Shown one piece after another: positions 24,351-32,340 of a stretch of DNA of 64,000 nt (within the stretch, counting starts at the first letter, position 1; each line of letters begins with the position of its first letter). Both the position numbers and the translations under genes were made by a program. Source of the DNA: [Clostridium] citroniae WAL-17108 (GTDB taxonomy: Bacteria; Bacillota; Clostridia; Lachnospirales; Lachnospiraceae); NCBI RefSeq assembly GCF_000233455.1, contig NZ_JH376420.1:1004535-1068534 (forward strand). The letters run 5' to 3'. The notes beneath the pieces were generated by a model. The model made no database searches. It was not told the DNA's origin and worked only from the letters and a program-made list of their open reading frames with translations.

Positions 24351-25117
24351 GTATAATCCTTAACGAAGTAAAGTATGCCGAACAAATTTTAAGTGGTGAA
24401 GAACCCGCAAATAAACCATATGCTACTCTCACGCTTCTTGGTAAGTACTATCGACAAAAGGTAGGTCTAAAACCAATGGAGACAATTACCGCTTTAAATG
24501 ATTTCATGGTATCGCACTATGATGACTATAACCCAGATTCTTGGGAAGAAGTTATTGAGAAAATAGCCAGGTCAAAGAAATACCTGATTCGTGAACTGGA
24601 TCACATTGAGATCATGCAAACTGAATTGGACTGTATAGCTTTAATCGATGACTTGAATCTACAGAAAATCATGTTTACTATGCTATGTTACGCCAAATTT
24701 TACAATGCCATAAATCCCCGAAATAATAACTGGATTAACACGGATATAGCTGAAATCTTTAAAAACGCAAGAGTTAATACGCGGTGCCGTAAAGATAAAC
24801 TCCTGATTCTAAATAAGCTTTTAAATATGGCAAAATGTGATGGCGAACCATATATATCATTATCAAAGAAAAATACCAACACCAATGTGAAACTGAACTT
24901 TTTAGATATAAGCGGTAAGCCGGTGCTGCAGATATCTGACTTCAGAGAACTGGGGTATGCGTATCTGCAATACCTTGGTAAGGAGCAGTTCACCCACTGT
25001 GAGAAGTGCAGTCTATTAATCAAAAAAGGGAAAAGACGACCCAAGTACTGTTCTAATTGCGCCAAAAATATAAACAGAGAAAAGACCCGGCAGAGGATGC
25101 AGAATCTAAGGGCTTGA
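24347..25117 (+). CDS. Zinc-finger protein coupled to the polymerase
   Basis: 256 residues. Its TTG start overlaps the polymerase stop (TTGA), so the two are translationally coupled. The N-terminal 190 residues are helical with no recognised family. The C-terminus has CEKCSLLIKKGKRRPKYCSNC followed by a basic helix (REKTRQRMQNLR), a nucleic-acid-binding zinc finger. The tight coupling suggests a specificity or accessory factor of the polymerase; this is inference. Confidence 0.7.
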   Translation: MSIILNEVKYAEQILSGEEPANKPYATLTLLGKYYRQKVGLKPMETITALNDFMVSHYDDYNPDSWEEVIEKIARSKKYLIRELDHIEIMQTELDCIALIDDLNLQKIMFTMLCYAKFYNAINPRNNNWINTDIAEIFKNARVNTRCRKDKLLILNKLLNMAKCDGEPYISLSKKNTNTNVKLNFLDISGKPVLQISDFRELGYAYLQYLGKEQFTHCEKCSLLIKKGKRRPKYCSNCAKNINREKTRQRMQNLRA

Positions 25118-25119
25118 AA

Positions 25120-25263
25120 ATGTTTGATTTTATTTGGCCCCAAAATCCACGTTTTTATGATGGTTTTCGGGCACCTTGCAATTTTCGTTATTATGAAGAG
25201 ATAAGAGAAAACACATTGAAGGAGAAATATTATGGAGAAAATGCTGGTAACACAGGCGCTTAA
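25120..25263 (+). CDS. Small hypothetical protein (47 aa)
   Basis: ATG at 25120 follows the previous stop by two bases; the ribosome-binding site is weak. Aromatic-rich (MFDFIWPQNPRFYDGFRAPC). It overlaps the next gene by 32 bases in another frame. Possibly translated by coupling. Confidence 0.4.
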   Translation: MFDFIWPQNPRFYDGFRAPCNFRYYEEIRENTLKEKYYGENAGNTGA

Positions 25264-25861
25264 TGAATTGAAACTTTTAGATGGTCGTATAAACCGTGCA
25301 ATTTCCAATGGAGAATATGTGGCTGCTGCAAGACTAAACGAATCTAAAGTATCCAGTACCGTGACAAAAGAGGAGTTCATCTCAAATGCCAAGTCCTCGC
25401 TCCAATCAGTAAATGACCTGATTGAAAGGCGTAAAAAGATCAAGGCTGCCGTTGTAATTTCAAATGCCAACACTTTTGTTGACATTTCAGGAGTTTCAAT
25501 GACTGTGGCAGACGCAATTGAACGTAAAGATAGTATTGAGTATGACGAAGAAATTCTGGGAACCCTAAAAAAACAACTAAGCAATGCAAGGGCTACTGTT
25601 GGTCAGAAAAATTTAAATATGGAGCTTCAGATTGACAAAATTGTAGAGTCCTCGTTTGGGAAAGACTCCAGGCAGAAAATCAATTCTGATGATTATGAGG
25701 CCATTGCTAAGCCGTATAGGACGAACAATGAGTATGGTTTGGTTGATCCACTAGGCATTGAGAAACTTATTGCTCAAATGGAGGAAGCCATCCAGGGATT
25801 TATCTCTAACGTGGATGCTGCTCTGCAGATAAGCAACTGTACGACCTATATTGAATTTTAA
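25232..25861 (+). CDS. Conserved phage protein, helical
   Basis: 209 residues with AAGGAGAAATATT before the ATG. The pattern ALNELKLLDGRINRAI, NDLIERRKKIKAAVVISNA and MTVADAIERKDSI is that of a family found in phage structural or early regions (I recall DIP1984/DUF6847-like proteins). Long helices separated by loops. Function not assigned. Confidence 0.65.
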   Translation: MEKMLVTQALNELKLLDGRINRAISNGEYVAAARLNESKVSSTVTKEEFISNAKSSLQSVNDLIERRKKIKAAVVISNANTFVDISGVSMTVADAIERKDSIEYDEEILGTLKKQLSNARATVGQKNLNMELQIDKIVESSFGKDSRQKINSDDYEAIAKPYRTNNEYGLVDPLGIEKLIAQMEEAIQGFISNVDAALQISNCTTYIEF

Positions 25862-25890
25862 TACATGCAAGCCTTAATTTAAAAGAAAAT

Positions 25891-26239
25891 AGTTTGGCAT
25901 GGTTGTGCGAAAATTCCAAATTCACACACCTTCTCAAATAGGAAAATTTGAATATTAAATCCAATACGAATACTGTTAATAGAAAACAGAATAATGGATA
26001 TTAAAACATATTATCTAATTGAGCAAAGTATGCATTCTTTAATGCAAAAGATGCTGGCTTACTTTTTATAAAAATGCTTAATATTCAATCATCAATTCTA
26101 AATTCTTACATTTCAATCATCTTATGATTAATCATCAATTATAAATCCTAAATCATCGATAAAATCCTATAAGATTGGTTAGCGCCGCTTGTGTGATTAG
26201 GCCGGAATGGTCCAATAGGCTGCCCAGCCATGCCAAACT
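25891..26239 (+). ncRNA. Candidate large structured RNA closed by a 12-bp helix
   Basis: AGTTTGGCATGG (25891-25902) pairs perfectly with CCATGCCAAACT (26228-26239), 325 bases apart. Inside are local hairpins: TCAAAT/ATTTGA, ATCCA/TGGAT enclosing CTGT/ACAG, TGCATT/AATGCA, and CCTAT..ATTGG with CCAAT..AGG near the 3' end. AATCATC is repeated four times in an unstructured part. No open reading frame. It ends 16 bases before a tRNA gene. Large ornate phage RNAs such as GOLLD are also found beside tRNAs, but I do not recognise this one. Confidence 0.5.
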
Positions 26240-26254
26240 TTCTTGAAATAAAAT

Positions 26255-26328
26255 GCGAATATTGAGTAATGGCTATCTCCCTTGCCTTCCAAGCAAGTAT
26301 ATTGCTGGTTCGAATCCGGTTATTCGCT
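26255..26328 (+). tRNA. tRNA-Gly (TCC)
   Basis: Acceptor GCGAATA/TATTCGC, D stem GAG/CTC, anticodon arm CTTGC-CTTCCAA-GCAAG with anticodon TCC, T arm GCTGG-TTCGAAT-CCGGT. The 3' CCA is not encoded. Confidence 0.88.
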
Positions 26329-26338
26329 TTTACTTATA

Positions 26339-26410
26339 GCTGGCGGAAGGTCGGATATCTTACTAAGCCTCATAAGCTTGGTCAAACAGGTTCAACTCCT
26401 GTGCGTAGCA
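26339..26410 (+). tRNA. tRNA-Met-like gene (CAT), imperfect acceptor stem
   Basis: Anticodon arm TAAGC-CTCATAA-GCTTG (anticodon CAT at 26371-26373) and T arm ACAGG-TTCAACT-CCTGT are good. The acceptor GCTGGCG/GCGTAGC pairs only at its four outer positions. It could be a divergent or decaying Met/Ile2 tRNA. Confidence 0.6.
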
Positions 26411-26439
26411 AGCAAGTCAAATTTCACTTGATCTATAGA

Positions 26440-26467
26440 GTCATCCCCAGCATGACGTACTTTTTTT
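26440..26467 (+). terminator. Rho-independent terminator after the tRNAs
   Basis: GTCAT/ATGAC hairpin, then GTAC and seven to eight T. Confidence 0.55.
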
Positions 26468-26514
26468 AATGATATGGGAAAATAATAATCAAACTATGAA
26501 AGGTAGGTAATAAT

Positions 26515-26682
26515 ATGGCAGTTGTTACAAACAAAAATGCAGACCCAAGAACTGCGGAGCAGAGAGCTAACGATGCTGCTCAGAATGTCCGTCCCAAAGG
26601 TGCCCAGGATACAGCCTATGTAACCACCGGTCCCGCCACTGGGGTAGAGGACGAACGCGCCAAAGATACAGAAACTCAGTAA
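26515..26682 (+). CDS. Small hypothetical protein (55 aa)
   Basis: AAAGGTAGG precedes the ATG. It encodes a low-complexity, Ala/Asp/Thr-rich, probably disordered protein (MAVVTNKNADPRTAEQRAND and onward). Function unknown. Confidence 0.6.
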   Translation: MAVVTNKNADPRTAEQRANDAAQNVRPKGAQDTAYVTTGPATGVEDERAKDTETQ

Positions 26683-26709
26683 TTTGGTCATGGCACCAAA
26701 GTGCCCTTT

Positions 26710-26782
26710 GCCGGAATAACTCATTTAGGTGAGCAGCCACAGAGTATGTGAAAGGCTGTTGGTTCGATCCCAACTTCCGGCT
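26710..26782 (+). tRNA. tRNA-like element with abnormal anticodon arm
   Basis: Acceptor GCCGGAA/TTCCGGC (7 bp), D stem CTCA/TGAG and T arm GTTGG-TTCGATC-CCAAC are perfect. The 24 bases between D and T arms do not form a normal anticodon arm: only CAC/GTG encloses AGAGTAT, with no U33, or CAGCC/GGCTG encloses 15 bases. It could be a decayed tRNA or a tRNA mimic. Confidence 0.55.
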
Positions 26783-26826
26783 TATTAAAATATACGCAGA
26801 AAGGATGTAATACTATAGGTTCTTGC

Positions 26827-27795
26827 ATGATTACATATCAGGAAGTTAAGGATCTGGTCAAGTCAAAACTAATTGATAAGACAGATTCCCGCAGTTTTGA
26901 AGAATTAAGCGAGTATCTTTTTGGAGAGGGAAACTGCTTCTGTGAAAGTGAAGTCCGCAAAAGAATGTATGGCATGCAGAGACTTGTTGAAATAATAGAG
27001 GCCAGCACCAATGATATTAATATCTCCCGGCGTATTCTGTCCATTTCGGATGCACATATCCCATTTAACCTATCACCTGGCATATTCAAACAATACTCCG
27101 GGATGGTTGATATTCTAATCTTCAATGGAGATATTTTAGATTGTCAATCTATATCCAAGTTTCCTCGGTTATATAGAATCAGCCTCACAGAAGAAATGAT
27201 CCGGGCCCGGAAGTATATGACAGATGTCATAAAAATGATACAACCAAAAACCGTCTACATTAATGTTGGGAATCACGAAAAACGGCTTGGTAAATACCTA
27301 TCAGAACGGTTGAATGACGACTTAATGCGCATTATGCCAGATAATCCTCTTGATTTGATAATCAACGATGGCTTCAAGGATAAGGACCGCGAGAATAAAA
27401 CTGAAACATACTACTCTCCGTTAAAAGAGGTGTTTAAAGATTCCGGTATAGATATTATATACACCGGCGGATGGTATTGTATGGTTGGTAATACTATTTT
27501 CGCACATCCACTCTCTTACTCTTCCGGAATGTTAAAAACCACAGAGAAGGCTACAGACTATTTTCTTCGGAAAAACAGAATCTTTACGTCTGTCGTATTG
27601 GGCCATACACATAAACTTGGAAGTTTCATTCAAGGTGGAATACAAATGTACGAGCAAGGTTGTACCTGCGATTTGTCCCGGCTTGATTATGCGGATGGGA
27701 TGCTTACTCTGCCCAATCAAAATGGATTTATCTATATTTGCCAAGATATAGATGGAAATATCATCAATGAAAAAACAAAAATAGTAAAAATATAA
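26827..27795 (+). CDS. Calcineurin-like metallophosphoesterase
   Basis: 322 residues. The dimetal signature is complete and in order: SDAHIPF, NGDILD, GNHEKR, FAHPLSY and GHTHK. The first 70 residues are an extra helical domain. The family cleaves phosphoester bonds in nucleic acids, nucleotides or proteins; the substrate cannot be told. It lies between the tRNA cluster and the HU gene, so a role in nucleic-acid metabolism is plausible. Confidence 0.93.
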   Translation: MITYQEVKDLVKSKLIDKTDSRSFEELSEYLFGEGNCFCESEVRKRMYGMQRLVEIIEASTNDINISRRILSISDAHIPFNLSPGIFKQYSGMVDILIFNGDILDCQSISKFPRLYRISLTEEMIRARKYMTDVIKMIQPKTVYINVGNHEKRLGKYLSERLNDDLMRIMPDNPLDLIINDGFKDKDRENKTETYYSPLKEVFKDSGIDIIYTGGWYCMVGNTIFAHPLSYSSGMLKTTEKATDYFLRKNRIFTSVVLGHTHKLGSFIQGGIQMYEQGCTCDLSRLDYADGMLTLPNQNGFIYICQDIDGNIINEKTKIVKI

Positions 27796-27818
27796 ATTGG
27801 AGATTTAAGGAGATTAAT

Positions 27819-28097
27819 ATGTCAAAAAATGATTTAGCTAAAATATACGTTAACAATGGCTATGCCGGATCCATCACCGAAGCGGCAGAACAGATTGATA
27901 ATTTTATCAATGTAATTGGGGAAGCTTTGAGTACTGGCAAAAAGGTTACCCTTCATGGATTTTTAAGTATGCAAGTAGTAGAAAAACCGGCTCAAAATTT
28001 TACTGACCCCATTACAAAAGAGAAAAAGATACTTGCTCCCAAGAAACGAATTAGGATTTCTCAAACTCCTGGGTTTAAGAATATTGCGGGTAGATAA
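27819..28097 (+). CDS. HU/IHF-family DNA-bending protein
   Basis: 92 residues. Helical N-terminus (MSKNDLAKIYVNNGYAGSIT), the GKKVTLHGFLSMQVVEKPAQ strand-arm and the C-terminal PGFKNIAG define the HU fold. The usual arm RNP is altered (NFTDPITKEK). It probably compacts or bends phage DNA. AAGGAG precedes the ATG. Confidence 0.92.
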   Translation: MSKNDLAKIYVNNGYAGSITEAAEQIDNFINVIGEALSTGKKVTLHGFLSMQVVEKPAQNFTDPITKEKKILAPKKRIRISQTPGFKNIAGR

Positions 28098-28098
28098 T

Positions 28099-28497
28099 AT
28101 GCATGGTCTTATATTTAGAGATATATATGATTTCTCTGACTTTGTTCTAAATACTGTAAAAGTATCGGGACTTGATTTGAATATCATATGTAAATTTGAA
28201 ATTGCTAATGCTCTTATTTCAAATCTAAGTCAGGATGATAATACATCATTTGCTTCAATTGATTTGGAAAATGAGTTTATAGGCGGCTACGCCCAGGAAT
28301 ACTTGGTATGTCTTGATTCCAATTTAAATATCCGGGTACAGAAAACCTATCTTGATAACAAGCTCTACAGCAGACAAAGAGATTTAGACCCGGAGATACC
28401 AACATTACTACATAAAAGCTGTAACTGTAATGCTGTAAATAGCATAAATGAGGACTATTTATTCATCTTCTCACTTTCAGATATTGATGACGAATAA
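28099..28497 (+). CDS. Hypothetical protein
   Basis: 132 residues from the ATG one base after the HU stop; the ribosome-binding site is weak, so coupling to HU is likely. Mixed alpha/beta with CNCN near the end. Unrecognised. Confidence 0.55.
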   Translation: MHGLIFRDIYDFSDFVLNTVKVSGLDLNIICKFEIANALISNLSQDDNTSFASIDLENEFIGGYAQEYLVCLDSNLNIRVQKTYLDNKLYSRQRDLDPEIPTLLHKSCNCNAVNSINEDYLFIFSLSDIDDE

Positions 28498-28525
28498 GTG
28501 GCTTTTAATTTAGAGGAGGAAACAT

Positions 28526-28783
28526 ATGGATTTTTTACAAGAATATAGTGTTGTAGTAATTCTGGGGATTTGTTTATGTGTAGGATATATTGTTAAAAAA
28601 TGGATTGCAGATTTAGACAATAAGTACATCCCGACCATTGTCGCTATTTTAGGTGTACTGATCAACATCTGGATCAACGATGGAGCTTTTACTCCCCAAA
28701 TTCTACTCCAAGGATTGTTTAGTGGCCTATCATCTACCGGCACGCACCAGTTCTTTAAACAATATATAGAGAAAACTGAATAA
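28526..28783 (+). CDS. Holin (A118-type, phage_holin_7-like)
   Basis: 85 residues with GAGGAGG upstream. Two membrane spans (SVVVILGICLCVGYIVKK and IPTIVAILGVLINIWIND) are joined by the LDNKYIP loop, and the C-terminal LLQGLFSGLSSTGTHQFF completes the A118-type holin pattern. Holins permeabilise the membrane and time lysis. It stands far from the endolysin. Confidence 0.85.
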   Translation: MDFLQEYSVVVILGICLCVGYIVKKWIADLDNKYIPTIVAILGVLINIWINDGAFTPQILLQGLFSGLSSTGTHQFFKQYIEKTE

Positions 28784-28794
28784 GGTTTATTTGA

Positions 28795-28880
28795 GGGCTG
28801 TCTAGCAGTAATAGTTGGATGGCTCTCTTATTGTAGGTACCTCTTGCTAAACATTGTAGATTTAATTCCTACCCGGCCCA
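28795..28880 (+). tRNA. tRNA-like element, degenerate
   Basis: The acceptor GGGCTGT/CCGGCCC pairs at six of seven positions and the T arm GTAGA-TTTAATT-CCTAC at four of five. The middle (28802-28855) forms other hairpins (TAGC..GCTA around CAGTAA/TTATTG) instead of D and anticodon arms. This is the second such element in 2 kb. Confidence 0.4.
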
Positions 28881-28910
28881 TTTTTATAAACTACTCAAGG
28901 AGGTGCCGTT

Positions 28911-30233
28911 TTGGTACAAAGCATGCAAAGAAATAACGGCAATCCGAAGGGCATAACAAAGATTATGGACAGCCGAATTGCTGAAATTGCAAATGAAATC
29001 TCAGAATGGGACAATCGATATATTTTCAAACTGTTACAAAAATTAGGCGTTGGAAGCCAATATTATACTTGCCAAAGATGTAATAGGGTGCTCCTACGCG
29101 GAGACTTTTATGTTTCAACAGAACCCGGCGTCAAATCACAAATAACCAATATATGTAAGGCTTGTGCTAATGAAATAGCCATGCCCACTGTTAATGGAGT
29201 ACAGCAGCCGCCCACAAAAAATACAGTAGATGCTGCCTTGAGAGCCTTGAATAAACCCATGTTGGAAAAGCTTTGGGAGTCTTCTCTCTATGAGGCGGCG
29301 AATACAGTGAGCGGAAAACCCAAGAAAAACGCCTGGACCTCTTATATTAAAAACATCCAAATGGTGAACTATGGGACAATGACCTATGAACAATCAGATG
29401 GATATACAAGTGGAAATTATAGTGTTGAATCAATTAAGAAAAATGCAAAGAGTAGTGAATCCCAAGAAATTATTGAACAATTTGAAAAGAATAAGAAAGA
29501 CACACTCAGGCTTTTGGGGTATCTTCCTTTTGAGCAAGAAAAATTATCTGATCAACCATTTTTATATGCTCAGCTCATAGGATTTTTGGATTCATCTCCC
29601 GAGGGCAATGATGACATGATGCGGACACAATCCATTATTACTATTGTGCGTGGCTTTCTTCAGATATCGCAAATAGATGATATGGTTGCCCAAGCACTGC
29701 AAGACCCCAAAGGTGCGATCAAGAATGTCGCAAATATAAAGGCTTATGAAGAAATAAGCAAAAACATCAGTATGAGAATTACAAAGTTAGCTGAACAAAG
29801 CTGCATCTCACTGAAAAATAGCAAAAATTCCAAAAAAGGAGAAAATACCTGGACCGGTAAAATTAAAAAGATTAAGGAAATCAGCCTTCGCGAAGGCGAG
29901 GTCAATGGTTTTGACATTGGAACCTGTCGTGGTATGCAACAGGTCTTGGATATGAGTAACGCTTCAATTCTCAAACAACTATCTCTAGACGAGTCTGAAT
30001 GGTCTGATATCGTCAAGGAACAACGCGACAAACTTACTACTACTCAAAAAGAAAAAGACATCTATCAAGAGATAGCTAGGGTATTACTAAGGGAGAACCT
30101 TGATTTGAAAGATACGCTAAAGTCTAAGGGGGTGTCCCTCAAAGACAATCTTGTTGATTTACCCTCTCTCTTCTCTCCGTTCTCAGAAATTTCTAACACA
30201 ACCCCAGATCCAAATGAAGAAATAGGTGTATAG
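28911..30233 (+). CDS. Putative terminase small subunit-like protein with zinc ribbon
   Basis: 440 residues with GGAGGTGCC before a TTG start. Residues 50-85 hold CQRCNRVLLRGDFYV and CKACANE, a four-cysteine ribbon; the rest is helical with a coiled-coil C-terminus. The position directly before the large terminase suggests a packaging or DNA-recognition role. No small-terminase motif is recognisable, so this is by context only. Confidence 0.55.
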   Translation: MVQSMQRNNGNPKGITKIMDSRIAEIANEISEWDNRYIFKLLQKLGVGSQYYTCQRCNRVLLRGDFYVSTEPGVKSQITNICKACANEIAMPTVNGVQQPPTKNTVDAALRALNKPMLEKLWESSLYEAANTVSGKPKKNAWTSYIKNIQMVNYGTMTYEQSDGYTSGNYSVESIKKNAKSSESQEIIEQFEKNKKDTLRLLGYLPFEQEKLSDQPFLYAQLIGFLDSSPEGNDDMMRTQSIITIVRGFLQISQIDDMVAQALQDPKGAIKNVANIKAYEEISKNISMRITKLAEQSCISLKNSKNSKKGENTWTGKIKKIKEISLREGEVNGFDIGTCRGMQQVLDMSNASILKQLSLDESEWSDIVKEQRDKLTTTQKEKDIYQEIARVLLRENLDLKDTLKSKGVSLKDNLVDLPSLFSPFSEISNTTPDPNEEIGV

Positions 30234-30237
30234 GTCC

Positions 30238-32295
30238 ATGGGCAAACCAAAATACAAACTGCAGATTGTTGATAACATGACGGATGATTTATTGTCCAAA
30301 ATGTTTGATGACAACTACACTGTATATGTAAAGCCTGGCATTTACGCCATGTCATCCCGAAAACTTGAAAGCTTAATTAAAATTGCAGAAATTCAAAAGT
30401 ACTATCAATGTAATCCGGTTCGGTTCATTGATGATTTCTTCAAAATTGAGTTATTTGATGCACAAGCCCTTGTCATAACAAAAGCTTGGAATTGCCCAAA
30501 TGTGCTGGTCGTTGCCACTCGTGGATTCGGAAAGTCAACCATCATTGATCTTTTGATAATGGCAAAGGATATGCTATTCTCCAACTATTGGTGCTATATT
30601 GCATCTGGATCTGGCAGCCAGGCCGAGCAAACATTTGCAACCCTTGAAAAAATCGCGAATGATAACATTGATGAGATGAAGGGTTCCACGGGTTACATAT
30701 TCAAAAACGAGGTTGAAATTAAAAATGCTGCTGGCGATGGTTTCTCCCACTCAAGCAATGGTTTTACCTATTCAACCTATAACGGCTCAATGACCATGAC
30801 CCTAAATTCCAACATTGATTCAAAAAGAGGTTTCCGCGGATCCGTTATTTTTGATGAATGTGGATTCTTATCCGCTGAGATGATAAAAGTCTATGGGGCA
30901 TTCGCTATTGTAAATAAGAACTTCACTACCGGAAAAGATCGTGATGGTAATTCCATTGATCCTATTCGGCAAAGAACTTTTGCTACTAATATTCCCAACC
31001 AAAAATTCTACATTAGCTCAGCTTCGTCTACTGATACAGAATTCTATCATCTGTACCGTGAGTTTTCCAAAAAACAGCTTATAGGTGATCCCAATTATTG
31101 TGTTTTGCACATTGATTGTGAGGTAGCTTTCTCTCCTACAATGAAAGGTGAGATCATCTCTCCTCTTCTAAGCCGTGACACGGTAGAAACTGAAATGCGC
31201 ACAAATCCTGAAAAAGCGCGCCGCGAGTATTACTGTGAGTTTACTACGGATGCCGGAGTTAAAGCTATTATAAAACGTGGTGTCATAACCCAAAACGAAG
31301 AGCTCAGAAAGCCCTTATTATATAATGATACCGGTGATAAAAAGTTTATCATTTCGTATGATCCCGCCAGGAGCCGGGACAACTCCGTTATATTGGTTTG
31401 TGAAGTATACGAGGAAATGATTAATGGAGAGCTTGACACAAGAATGAGGATCGTCAATTGTATCAATCTGCTTGACGTTGGCAAGAAAAGAAAGTCCCCT
31501 ATGCAGACGCCTGATCAGGTTGAGTATCTCAAGGAAGTCATTCTTGATTATAACGCTGGTGCAGATGCATATGGCAATATCATTGGCATATATATTGATG
31601 CTGGATCTGGTGGTTCCGGCGTTAATATAGCCGACTATTTGATGCCAGATTGGATTGGTACGGATGGTATTTTACATCGTGGATTAATTGACAAGGAGTA
31701 TTCTGCAGATTATGTCAAAAAATTCCCGAATGCCGTAGATAAAATACGCCTAATGTCTCCATCGGCATTTAAATCAGAAATGTACGAATGTATGATTGAA
31801 CTTATGAATCAGAACAAAATCGATTTTACTGCCACTTATGATAATAAAGGCTATTTGACTTTATTTGATGTGGATCAAAAAAAGCTAGAAGCCGAAAAGA
31901 AACGGATCTCTGATAAATTACATAGCCTGAATATTCAAGGTAAAAAATTTGATGAGGAATTGAAAAAGGAATTGGCAAATATTGATTCAATAAAAACGAA
32001 GTCTATTAAACTGGACTGGCAGGAAGAACTTGCCCTTAAGAATATTGATGCCTTGAAGGAAGAACTTGTCAATATGATCCGCAAACCAAGGGAATCAGGA
32101 AAAGACAGTTTTGAATTATGTCCAGAAAATGCGAACCGGCTAAATGATGATCGTGCATATACGCTATGTATGGCTTCCTATGCCCTCAGTCTCGAACGTA
32201 GAAAAAAGATGATAGACCGGCGTAAAGCACGAAAGATTGACTCATCTAGAATGGTGGGCATTTCTAAAAAGGCTAACGTTTGGCGGCGGAGGTGA
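30238..32295 (+). CDS. terL: Terminase large subunit
   Basis: 685 residues from the ATG at 30238 (a GTG at 30226 is possible). ATPase: Walker A-like ATRGFGKSTI near residue 95 and Walker B SVIFDECGF near 200. The RNase H-like nuclease follows: SYDPARSRDNSVI, then IYIDAGSGGSG. It drives and cuts phage DNA into proheads. About 60 residues after residue 540 (KKLEAEKKRISDKLHSL) form a coiled coil, probably an inserted helical hairpin. Confidence 0.95.
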   Translation: MGKPKYKLQIVDNMTDDLLSKMFDDNYTVYVKPGIYAMSSRKLESLIKIAEIQKYYQCNPVRFIDDFFKIELFDAQALVITKAWNCPNVLVVATRGFGKSTIIDLLIMAKDMLFSNYWCYIASGSGSQAEQTFATLEKIANDNIDEMKGSTGYIFKNEVEIKNAAGDGFSHSSNGFTYSTYNGSMTMTLNSNIDSKRGFRGSVIFDECGFLSAEMIKVYGAFAIVNKNFTTGKDRDGNSIDPIRQRTFATNIPNQKFYISSASSTDTEFYHLYREFSKKQLIGDPNYCVLHIDCEVAFSPTMKGEIISPLLSRDTVETEMRTNPEKARREYYCEFTTDAGVKAIIKRGVITQNEELRKPLLYNDTGDKKFIISYDPARSRDNSVILVCEVYEEMINGELDTRMRIVNCINLLDVGKKRKSPMQTPDQVEYLKEVILDYNAGADAYGNIIGIYIDAGSGGSGVNIADYLMPDWIGTDGILHRGLIDKEYSADYVKKFPNAVDKIRLMSPSAFKSEMYECMIELMNQNKIDFTATYDNKGYLTLFDVDQKKLEAEKKRISDKLHSLNIQGKKFDEELKKELANIDSIKTKSIKLDWQEELALKNIDALKEELVNMIRKPRESGKDSFELCPENANRLNDDRAYTLCMASYALSLERRKKMIDRRKARKIDSSRMVGISKKANVWRRR

Positions 32296-32340
32296 TCTCT
32301 CGCTGTTTTATTATGCTTTGAAAGGAAGTGATTTTACCTA

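Noticed and set aside
24700..25584. 294-codon leftward open frame
   Set aside because: Low-complexity Leu/Ser/Phe-rich antisense of the genes at 24347-25861, with no ribosome-binding site.
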